From Amorphochlora amoebiformis (lineage: Eukaryota > Cercozoa > Chlorarachniophyceae), in assembly GCA_054601695.1 (NCBI GenBank), contig BAAHQB010000177.1:124001-188000 (forward strand): a stretch of DNA of 64,000 nt, in the 5' to 3' direction. Below the pieces are notes generated by a model that searched no databases, was not told the DNA's origin, and worked only from the letters and a program-made list of their open reading frames with translations. The translations under genes were made by a program, and so were the position numbers. Of the stretch, positions 1 to 64,000 are shown in pieces; positions within the stretch are counted from its first letter, which is position 1; each line of letters begins with the position of its first letter.

Positions 1-207
1 ATATATATATATACATGTTATATATATATATATATATTTATATCATATGTATTAATTTTTTTGGTTAATTTATCTGTATCCGTGAAGGTTTACCAACAAG
101 CTTCTGGTGTATTCCTTTCACATTATATAAAAATATGGTGTACTATATATATATATATATCTATATATGTATATATATATATTATACATATTTATATATG
201 TGAATAG

Positions 208-280
208 AATAAAACCGAGATGCTTAACGCAAAGATGTTAGAAGAGGCAACAGAGATTATCGAGGCAAAGGTTGGTTCTA

Positions 281-330
<50 letters not shown>

Positions 331-342
331 ACTACATACATT

Positions 343-378
<36 letters not shown>

Positions 379-419
379 TATACATATATATACATATATA
401 TATACATTTATCCACATAT

Positions 420-467
<48 letters not shown>

Positions 468-508
468 ATATATATACCCATCATATAGGTTGACCCTTTG
501 AGTCCTTT

Positions 509-555
<47 letters not shown>

Positions 556-725
556 TTTGTCTTCTCTATGTTCTTTCTTTCTCTTCTACTCTAATATCCT
601 TACACATACACACACCTAACACACACATATTATATACACATATATATATATATACACATATATATATCAGATACACACACACACACATATGTATATATAT
701 ATATATATATGTGTATGTATATATG

Positions 726-767
<42 letters not shown>

Positions 768-1338
768 CATGTATGTATATGTATGTTTCTGCATATAATT
801 ATTAAAAAACTCTTATGATATATACATATATATGTATGTATGTGTGTATATATGTATATATATATATATAAATGTACATATATATATGTATATCTATTTT
901 TGTATAAATTATACTGACATGTTAGATCTATTCTTAGGAAAAGGATCACGTGGCAGGTGAAGCAGCGGATGTATTATATTTTGCAAGTGTTATATGCACA
1001 AGAGCTGGGGTATATTTTCTCCTTTCTCTCCCCCCTCTCTAGCTCTTCTCTCTTTCTTTCCTCTCTCTTTCCGTTTAGTCTCTTCTCCTCTCTCTCTTTT
1101 CTCCCCTTCTTTCTTTCCTCTCCCTCCCCTCTCTCTCTCTCTCTGTGTGTGTCTTCCCGTTAGTCTTTCCTTCCTCTGTCTTATATCTCTTCTAACTATC
1201 TCTCTCCTCTTTCTTCTTTCTCTTCTTTCTCTACTGGTTTCCTGTTTACTCTTTTTTCCTCCCTCTCTCTCTCTCTCTTCTCTCCTTTTTCTCTCTCCTC
1301 CCCACATACGCACACACACCCACACACACACACATATG

Positions 1339-1376
<38 letters not shown>

Positions 1377-1404
1377 ATATATATGTATATAATATATATA
1401 TATG

Positions 1405-1438
<34 letters not shown>

Positions 1439-1441
1439 TCA

Positions 1442-1486
<45 letters not shown>

Positions 1487-1519
1487 GCGTATGTATAATA
1501 ATATAATATATATATACAC

Positions 1520-1576
<57 letters not shown>

Positions 1577-1653
1577 ACATTCGTTTATTTATGTACAATA
1601 TACATGTATGTTTATACCTGTATATTGTGTATATACACACACACACACATATA

Positions 1654-1694
<41 letters not shown>

Positions 1695-1757
1695 GATACA
1701 CATACATATATATGTACATATACACACATACACATATACATATACACAAATATATAC

Positions 1758-1817
<60 letters not shown>

Positions 1818-1822
1818 CTATG

Positions 1823-1911
<89 letters not shown>

Positions 1912-2076
1912 TATATAATATATATATATATATATATTATATGTAATATGACATAATACGTATGTACATGCATAATATTCGTACATACCGTACATTACAA
2001 TCCTAAATTAAAAGATACACGAATTGATGAATTATGAATTCACTGAAGAAGAAACCCTATGCATGTATCACGAATA

Positions 2077-2156
<80 letters not shown>

Positions 2157-2346
2157 GTTTCCTGGAAGGACGTCGAGAATCATCTAGACCGCAGATCACG
2201 CCGTGTGAGCTTATTTATCCATGAATGAATCTTTAATCATAAGAATCTACATACACATATACACACATATGAATCTACATACAAATATATACACACGATT
2301 TTGTGTAATACAGACATATAAAAATGATATTATATATTTATATATA

Positions 2347-2427
<81 letters not shown>

Positions 2428-2432
2428 TGTAA

Positions 2433-2482
<50 letters not shown>

Positions 2483-2499
2483 GTGTATATATGTGTGTA

Positions 2500-2531
<32 letters not shown>

Positions 2532-2730
2532 ATGTACATGTATTAACACACCATAACATCTGAATATACATACGCCCACAGATAGCATGATTTTTATTCA
2601 GGTACGCAGGCGTAAGGGTGCCACAAAGCCCTATGCTGTGGCCCTCCTGAGGGAAACGAAAGACAAGGCGAAATCCAAGGCAGATAATGTTTCTGGTGTT
2701 AAACTGGAGGAGGGAGGGAAGAAAGCATGA
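208..2730 (+). CDS. 3' end of an unrecognised gene (three exons, 5' partial)
   Basis: Three exons join in phase: 208-270, 2157-2204 and 2602-2730. Each has an AG acceptor, and the first two have donors (GTTGGT, GTGAGC). They encode about 79 residues, ending in a Lys/Glu-rich tail and a TGA stop at 2728-2730. The first exon is a helical acidic stretch ([16 protein letters not shown]). The second carries [15 protein letters not shown]. The last begins [20 protein letters not shown]. The WKDVE..L..RSR pattern slightly recalls FF-type or RNA-processing proteins, but I do not recognise the family and assign no function. The introns are mostly (AT)n, with a CT-rich tract inside the first. The start is unknown: Met codons at 220 and 235 exist, but the frame is open upstream to a splice acceptor, so earlier exons probably lie left of the window. 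The gene converges on the CPAP gene. Confidence 0.55.
1019..1310 (+). repeat. Pyrimidine (CT-rich) tract
   Basis: About 290 bp of CTCTTTCC-type polypyrimidine on the plus strand inside the first intron of the left-hand gene. It is transcribed as pyrimidine. Flanked by AC/AT microsatellite. Confidence 0.85.
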
Positions 2731-2785
2731 TACTGGTTGACCCTTGCGACACTTTGCGCTGTATGTGTTTCTTTCCCTTACGTAG

Positions 2786-2836
<51 letters not shown>

Positions 2837-2879
2837 GTTTCTTTCGCTTAAGTATTTTAATATATATATATATATATGT

Positions 2880-2957
<78 letters not shown>

Positions 2958-3023
2958 CTATATATATATATATATGTGTGTGTGTGATAAAATTGTACAT
3001 ATGCTAAATATGCATATACATGG

Positions 3024-3119
<96 letters not shown>

Positions 3120-3484
3120 CATATATATTTACATATATATATATATATATATAAATATATATATATTATATATATATATATATATGTATATATGCATATG
3201 TAATGTTTGTTTATGTATCGATGGTACATCGATGCATAGTTCTTGCAAATATACAAAAATGTCAGCTGACTCGCTCGCTACGTCATGGATCCGACGGACT
3301 TCATGATGATGAGATTTTATTAGTTCTTCCCAAATTATTACAAGAGACTAGCGAAGTATTTTAGTCTATCAAGTTTAAGCGCAAGCCATTTAAGCGCTTG
3401 CTGCGATACGAAAGCTCTCATTCGGTCATCAAAGTATTTTATTAAATTCTCTTCACAATATCTCGGGTTTGAAAATGCTAGTAC

Positions 3485-3553
<69 letters not shown>

Positions 3554-4460
3554 ATCTAGAATACGAAATAATGTACTGATATCATGAGACCGTGACATCA
3601 TTTGAGTTCAGTCATTTTAACTGTGATACGGTACGTTGTACAACGTACGTACGCGTGCTCGAAATCCAATCACACAAAATAACCGCGAGCCTTTATTTCA
3701 TAATACTATGTCAAGCTCTACACATACGTATTTATGTCACGTACGTACGTACGTATGCTTAAGTCGTACCTATGATGAAAGCCTTATGATCATGATTCAT
3801 GATCATGAGTGCGTACGTATACGTACGTACTGATATCTTGCGAAATGTGTGTTTATGTTACATCATTGTATTTACAGTTAACATGGCTGGCTGCTTGTAC
3901 GTACCGGCTGCGTCATAGCTTGCTCCAATTATAGTCATGTGTGAATAACACTAGTAGCCCCACAATAAATAATTTTTCAGATGTTTCGCACTAATACACT
4001 AAGTTCGCATACGTACTTACGTAGACCATATTTAAAGTTTGTTCGTAAATCTTCTCTAGGCTTACATAATGATATACGTTGCAATTTGTGTATATATATA
4101 TAACATATAAATATGTGTGTGTGAGTATAGCGACACACAAAGAATTAGCCTTCCGATGATTCTCTAAATCTATAGAAACTCTAGAATTTAGCACTGAGTG
4201 TAGTGAATACGAAAACGTTTATTACTTTGATTCTTAGTAGTAGTTTTCCTATATCCTAATTAACTAATATTACTAGTGAAAACAACAGCTCAGTGCGAGT
4301 CTGTGTTAATCACACGATGATCATTCGAATTAATACGGTATGAATTTTTAAATATACATAAATTCATCATTTCATGAATTTCAATCGATTTGCGATACAA
4401 TTAATGTGCGCGCAACCTGAGTTGAATTATCAGTGACAATTAACCTATTTAACATTTAAT
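2731..4460. other. Convergent intergenic region, ACGT-rich part
   Basis: From 2787 to 3205 it is AT microsatellite. From about 3250 to 4460 it is complex, AT-moderate sequence with one internal AT array (3488-3548) and clusters of ACGTACGT/CGTACGTAC and TCATGATCATGA palindromes (3640-3830). A minus-strand frame (about 3340-3485, NPRYCEENLIKYFDDRMRAF...) follows the CPAP stop. It may be 3' UTR or a decayed element; I do not recognise it. No gene is supported. Confidence 0.5.
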
Positions 4461-21208
<16,748 letters not shown>

Positions 21209-21233
<25 letters not shown>

Positions 21234-21289
21234 TCGGCTTCGGGGAGGGAGAATATGGAACAATACACCCAGGATAAACGCATCAACAG
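21209..21289. promoter_or_regulatory. Shared divergent 5' end of CPAP and TBC1D31
   Basis: The TBC1D31 ATG is at 21217-21219 and the CPAP ATG at 21233-21231, with a second in-frame CPAP ATG at 21218-21216. The first coding exons therefore overlap by 17 bp, or by 2 bp if the second Met is used. The overlap lies in a near-palindrome, ATGGC-GACGGTT-GCCAT. No TATA-like or microsatellite sequence lies between the genes, so promoter elements must lie within the first exons and introns. Confidence 0.6.
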
Positions 21290-23465
21290 GTAAACCATGA
21301 TGGAAAAATAGTTGTGTGAGTGTTGGGGAATAGTTTTTGGAGGGATATGGCTTAGGATAAGGCTACAAATCTTTGGGAGCAATTCGAAGCTTTGAGAAGG
21401 GAAAGGGCGAACAGAAAGACAGATTACTATATTCTTTCTTTAGTGAACACTGTTTTTTGGCAACCTTGTAGGGATATTTACAATCCTCAACCAACTGTCA
21501 AAGAGAAAGTTCCTCGCAGTTTGCTTCAACCAGTCGGGATTCAAGTTCTCCACGGTTGATTCAGGGGGAAATCTCCACCTTTTCCACGTCAAAGAGAATC
21601 GATATTCGCTCCTGAGAGAGCTTGGCGAGTTAAAGTCCGTAATAATGCAGTTCATATCGGAAGATAGACTGCTCATCGGAAACGAAAGAGGATCGATGCT
21701 ATGCGTCAATATCTTTTCGAAGAAGACGGAGTTTGAGCTCAAGGCACACAGGAAGAATATTTTAGGGATATCTCTGGACCCTACACATCAGCTAGCCGTC
21801 ACCACCTCGACCGATTGCGTCATAGTGTGGAACACAGCCTCGTCGACTTGGGTTCGTCAGAAATCGCTCGTTGCAATGGGAGCTGGCATCTGTCCAGCCG
21901 TATTTACAGAGGCCGGTATACTACTTACGTATTTCTCTGACGAGGGTATCAAGGGCTGGAAGACTAAGACCTATGATGAGATTTTCGAGCTGAGCGACAG
22001 CTCTAGAACAAAAACTTCTAGCAAGGACGGCATTACTTGCTTAGCGACGTCGGACGATGGATTGATAGTAGTCGCTGGAGAGGCGAGGTTAGGGGGATTT
22101 CATGTATGGGATAGCACTACGGGCCGGAAGCAGACCTTTGAGCTGCCCCCGCAATGCGGCGAAGTTGTGCAGATCGAGTTTCTTCCCAGGAGTCATCTCG
22201 GCGGGATCGTCTGCCGAAACGGTGATATCCTCTTTGTGGATCTGACCTCCCAGACGGTGGAATTGACCATTGCGGATGCCAAGGACATGGGGATTGCATC
22301 TATCACGCTCTCCCCGAGATCAAAGTATATGGCTGGGATTGCCCACGACGGCTCAATCCGCATATTTGACCTTCAGGCAGTGTTCAAATATACTCAGCGG
22401 CGTCTAGAACGAATGAAGATGAAAGTCATACATCCGGACCTCGTCAAACCAAAGCTGGAGGAGAAGCTTCATTCAAACCTGAGGTCCAAGACAGCGAAGA
22501 AGGCAAAGCCAAAGCTCATAAAATTAGACCCAGATATGTCATTCACCGAGGCAGCGGAGAGCCTACTCCAGACACTGGTCTCGACGAGGCGCATACAAAG
22601 TATCCTCAAAGAGACGGGTGAGCTCCCGAAAAAATATCGATTCCTCATCTGGAGGTATCAACTCAAGTTGCCTAGCAACGTCGAGAGCTACAAAACCTTA
22701 GCCTCCCGAGCACCGCATCCATCAGTACAAAATCTGCGCCAAGAATACCCGCTCCGAGACAAAAAACTATTTCAGAAGCTGCAAGTAGTTCTCTCGTGCC
22801 TCGCCCACTGGTCGCCTGTCTGCGCAAGATTCTCTTACCTCCCCTCTCTCGTCTTTCCCTTCTTACACCTCATGGACGGGAGAGATCTCGATAAGTTCGA
22901 GGTTGTCCTTTCCTTCCTTCTCAACTGGGGTGGGTCGTGGTTTCGGTACTTCCCCAACCCCCCTCTGGAGGTTCTTAGCCGAGTATCGAGGCTAGTGGAA
23001 GACCAGGACCCTGTTCTAGCCCGACACTTTAGCGTTCAGGGCTGGAGGATAGAGGAGGCCGCTTGGTTGCTTATGAAAACGGCATTTACAACTGTGCTGA
23101 CGGATGTGGCATGGCTTCAGCTATTTGATCATGTCTTTTCGACCGACCCAGGATGGTACGAGGCTTTCACCGCAGCGTTCTTCATCGGCGTGAGGTCCAA
23201 TCTACTCGCTCTGGAGACCACGGATGAGCTCGATATCTGCCTCAGTAACGAGATTCATAGAAATATATCCAAGATTATTCACAAGGCATACCGTATGCAT
23301 CAAGGCCGGACATCACAGGAATTCACAGCTATTCCCAAGGGCGCGTATCCACAAAGGGCAGTAAGATATCCAGACTTGGAGGTCGACTCTCAGCTTAAGG
23401 AGTATGCTCGTATTGAGGCGGCTATGCGAGCGAGAGTTGTGCCAATTGAGTTTGAGAAAAGATGA
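21217..23465 (+). CDS. TBC1D31: TBC1D31/WDR67-like protein: WD40 repeats plus catalytically degenerate TBC domain, 688 aa
   Basis: Exon 1 is 21217-21289 and exon 2 is 21472-23465, joined in phase 1 across a 182-nt intron (GTAAAC...TGTAG). The N-terminus contains GRIWNNTP, which resembles the GKIW motif near the start of animal TBC1D31. A WD40 propeller follows (residues about 25-320; KAHRKNILGISLDPTHQLAV, STDCVIVWNTAS, FHVWDSTTG, GSIRIFDL). After a basic linker comes a TBC domain (about 395-610; PKKYRFLIWRYQLKLP, FSYLPSLVFPFLHLM, EEAAWLLMKTAFTTVLTD). The arginine-finger motif (IxxDxxR) and glutamine-finger motif (YxQ) of active Rab-GAPs are not visible, as expected for this family. The protein stops soon after the TBC domain, so the C-terminal coiled coil of vertebrate TBC1D31 is absent. 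Known family members act at centriolar satellites and cilia. It is the only gene here without microsatellite-filled introns. Confidence 0.9.
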
Positions 23466-23529
23466 GGTAATCTTAGCTGTGTATGTATACTCCACTATAT
23501 CATAGTATCTAGTACGCACATATAAATGT

Positions 23530-23596
<67 letters not shown>

Positions 23597-23604
23597 AACG
23601 TACG

Positions 23605-23649
<45 letters not shown>

Positions 23650-24209
23650 GAGTCTACTCAGATCCACACAATAATATCACGGCAACTTACTTAATCACAA
23701 GTCTAGTCACCGAGTCATCACAATGTGAAGAACGAATATATTCGCGTTATAATTAATATATCGTCATTAAGAATATAATACTACAATTACGTGTGACGTA
23801 TGAAATGTGATACACCTAGATACATATATATACATGTCATATATATATATATGTATATATCATAGATGTATATATACCTAGATATACATACATATACATT
23901 TGTATAATATTAACCACATTTATGTTTATACTCTATACTAGATGTAATATAATTATATAAATATCAGAAACATGTAGCAGTAGCAAGTGTATACATGCCG
24001 TCGGATATGTACTAGATGTAATTGACTATAGCTAGTATCCACTAATCTAGTCTTACTATTCCAATACGCCCATATCTAGATCATAGTCAGATTCTCGGGC
24101 ACCACCAGCTAGACCAGTGGTTTATTTTTATAATTAGTAGATACGGATATCGTACACTCGCATAAGTTCATCTTTCTAGAAACTTAACCTGACATTTTTG
24201 CATGCTTCA
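23466..24209. other. Convergent intergenic region between TBC1D31 and TSR1
   Basis: AT microsatellite at 23526-23650, then about 500 bp of AT-rich but complex sequence with ATCTAGAT/CTAGATGTA-like short repeats (23815-24080). No open frame or RNA gene is visible. It presumably holds both 3' UTRs and polyadenylation sites, but no clear AATAAA was identified. Confidence 0.4.
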
Positions 24210-40503
<16,294 letters not shown>

Positions 40504-40962
40504 TCCCACAAAAGATCTAAATTTTTCAGGTCTTGGTGGAAGAATATGGCACACCTCTCTACTCTCCTATCGAATTCCCCAACAAGCAACGATCGACCAG
40601 TGGCTTTGACACAGCAGCGACGTTTTCACCGGCACCATACCCCATACGAAAGGAAAAGTTGAAAGATTGTGTTAGTCAGTTTTTTGATTTGGGTTGTACC
40701 TTGAAGGGTTTATTCTTTCCCGCGAAGACGGAACGGTGGTGAAAAGAGCTCATTTGTCGCCCACCGCAGGACGGTCGCCCCTCGGAGGAATACTGGCCCT
40801 TGATATCCCCGAAAATGGATATAAAGTTATCTATACATAGGATATATTTCTATATAATAAAATAATATCTAGATATCCTTTCTTAAGATATAAATAGCGT
40901 GACTGCTTGCGTTGTCTCTCTATCTAAAGGGACATCCGCAGGACAACTAAACTTGCGTGACA
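40504..40962. promoter_or_regulatory. Divergent intergenic promoter region between TSR1 and AAR2
   Basis: 459 bp of balanced composition without microsatellite. A TATAAATA sequence at 40889-40896 lies 67 bp upstream of the AAR2 ATG and could serve as its TATA element (inference). A 70-codon open frame on the plus strand (40533-40742) has no family character and is probably chance or 5' leader. Confidence 0.4.
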
Positions 40963-53827
<12,865 letters not shown>

Positions 53828-55181
53828 CTGTAGTACAACGGAAGAAATTCAAAACTATCGATTGTTTTAGTTTGATGTCCCACATGTAGAAGTCAGAACC
53901 GTAGAGGCAGCTGCAAGGTGTTGTCATTAGTAAAAATGTACAAAACTTTTATTATTGTCGACGTCTGAAGGCTTTTACGTACGTATTATACACATTGAAG
54001 ATAAACACCATACTATGCTACTTTCAATTCAATTACTGATATGCACATCAAGAACAAGTAGTGCCAAGTCCAGCAAGCACGTACCAATATATGCAGAATA
54101 TCCAAAATCTTCCACTACTCCGTCTAGTCCGTACTAAACACAACAAACAAACGATCGTATGTTAGGTAGTACGTACGTATTAGCCAATTATTATTTGTAC
54201 AGCTTGACTGGTCAACAATTTATAAATGCAGCGGCAGTGAACTTCTACTAGTACAAGTTATACGACGGTATAAGACAAGCAATACCACACGAATTGATCA
54301 CATGTGCAGGTATGTACGTACGTACGTTCATGTATAATTTTCACAATTATCAATATACTTAGTAATATAGGCCTTGGCCACATCATACACGCATACAGTG
54401 CAAATAATACACGTAAATGTCGTCAAATGACACCAGTCGCACACGAACACATACGTACGCACATATATAATTGTAGAAACTTTTGTTCTAGTACTAAGGT
54501 ACTAGTAACTTTCAGGTAAGCAATATCGTAGGAAAGCTAGCCCAATAGGTTAAGCACAGATACCGTCACGTCTAGACGTATACGTTCAACATTCAACGTG
54601 CGCGGGTTACGTACTAGAGTATATAAATGAGAGACAGGTACTATTGACAAACATCTGTACGCACACTTGTGAGCATTTTTCCGTTTTTATATTTAATCGT
54701 TTTCAAATCCATTACAAATCTATAATATAATTATCGTGCAATACGTATACTCAGATACGCAAGTTCAATACGTGCTACATTTTGTTTACACTATCTTTCA
54801 GTACTGTTGTGATATGTTTGTTTACGCGGCTTTCATTCAAGATCTCAGTATAATGTTGTTGTTATATGTATGTTACAATGTACGCATGATACGTACGTAC
54901 GTATGCCGCATGCTAGGCATGGTGTGAAATTTGAAATTTACCATTGACAATACCATCGGAGCCTCACTAGTCTACTTATGGCAGGATATCTAGGATATGT
55001 ATAAGCGCTACAATCAATTATTTTATCTGGTTTTCAATTTCATGGGATTTTTTAAAACTAGTAAAAGCTTATTGCGCTTCAGAGCCAGAAGGGAATATGT
55101 ACTAAATTTAGGTAATCCGGTCTCCTGAGACCAGGCCTGTCCTGTTCGTAGGATTGGAGCAACTCGGTATGGCGGAACATG
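53828..55181. other. Convergent intergenic region between AAR2 and ferroportin, ACGT-rich
   Basis: 1.35 kb with no AT microsatellite. It is rich in ACGTACGT palindromes (for example 54166-54180, 54311-54328, 54890-54904) and TACTAGTAC-like motifs. Short open frames have no recognised similarity. Composition resembles 3250-4460, but I saw no long alignable match between the two. Confidence 0.45.
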
Positions 55182-63991
<8,810 letters not shown>

Positions 63992-64000
63992 CTGAAGAAT

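Noticed and set aside
938-956. 19-nt exon candidate (EKDHVA) in the left gene, and another near 2011-2055
   Set aside because: Neither keeps phase with the flanking exons, which join correctly without them.
40533-40742. 70-codon plus-strand frame upstream of AAR2
   Set aside because: It lies in the divergent promoter, has no family character and does not splice in phase to AAR2 exon 1, which has its own upstream stop.
54530-54610. tRNA-like stretch (AGCCCAATAGGTTAAGC...)
   Set aside because: A-box-like start, but no matching B box or foldable acceptor stem was found.

Overview
This window is nuclear DNA from a eukaryote. Six spliced genes can be assembled by hand from short exons of balanced composition, which sit in introns made largely of (AT)n/(TA)n microsatellite. 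Open frames full of alternating Ile-Tyr are translations of those microsatellites, not genes. SAS-4/CPAP and TBC1D31 (both centriole/cilium proteins), dense spliceosomal introns, and degenerate TTAGGG-type repeats suggest a flagellated, centriole-bearing unicellular or algal/holozoan lineage. The sequence alone does not let me name the organism.

Layout, left to right. (1) The 3' end of an unrecognised plus-strand gene (208-2730). (2) A 31-exon minus-strand CPAP/SAS-4 (CENPJ) homologue (21233 down to 4461). (3) A two-exon plus-strand TBC1D31/WDR67 homologue (21217-23465). (4) A minus-strand gene of about 36 exons for the 40S biogenesis factor TSR1 (40503 to about 24210). (5) A 19-exon plus-strand gene for the U5 snRNP assembly factor AAR2 (40963-53827). 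(6) A minus-strand ferroportin/SLC40A1-like iron exporter (about 63991 to 55182) whose 5' part lies beyond the right edge. Strands alternate strictly (+ - + - + -). Neighbours are therefore either divergent across a short microsatellite-free promoter, or convergent across a microsatellite-poor intergenic block of 0.7-1.7 kb containing ACGTAC/ACGT palindromes.

Each gene model rests on three agreeing signals: GT-AG borders, codon phase carried correctly from exon to exon, and family-typical protein motifs. Phase closes over the whole CPAP model (848 aa) and the AAR2 model (520 aa). It also closes over TSR1 (about 744 aa) if one very short linking exon is allowed. Small uncertainties are listed in the entries.

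The most interesting points are: the start codons of CPAP and TBC1D31 overlap on opposite strands inside a near-palindrome, so two centriolar genes share one compact 5' end; AT microsatellite is confined almost entirely to introns and often supplies the 5' splice site itself; telomere-like blocks flank a 43-nt CPAP exon in opposite orientations; decayed duplicate exons lie in CPAP and ferroportin; a TSR1 intron has a tandem duplication that copied part of a splice acceptor; and AAR2 carries a charged insertion. I found no CRISPR array, prokaryotic operon, rRNA or convincing tRNA.
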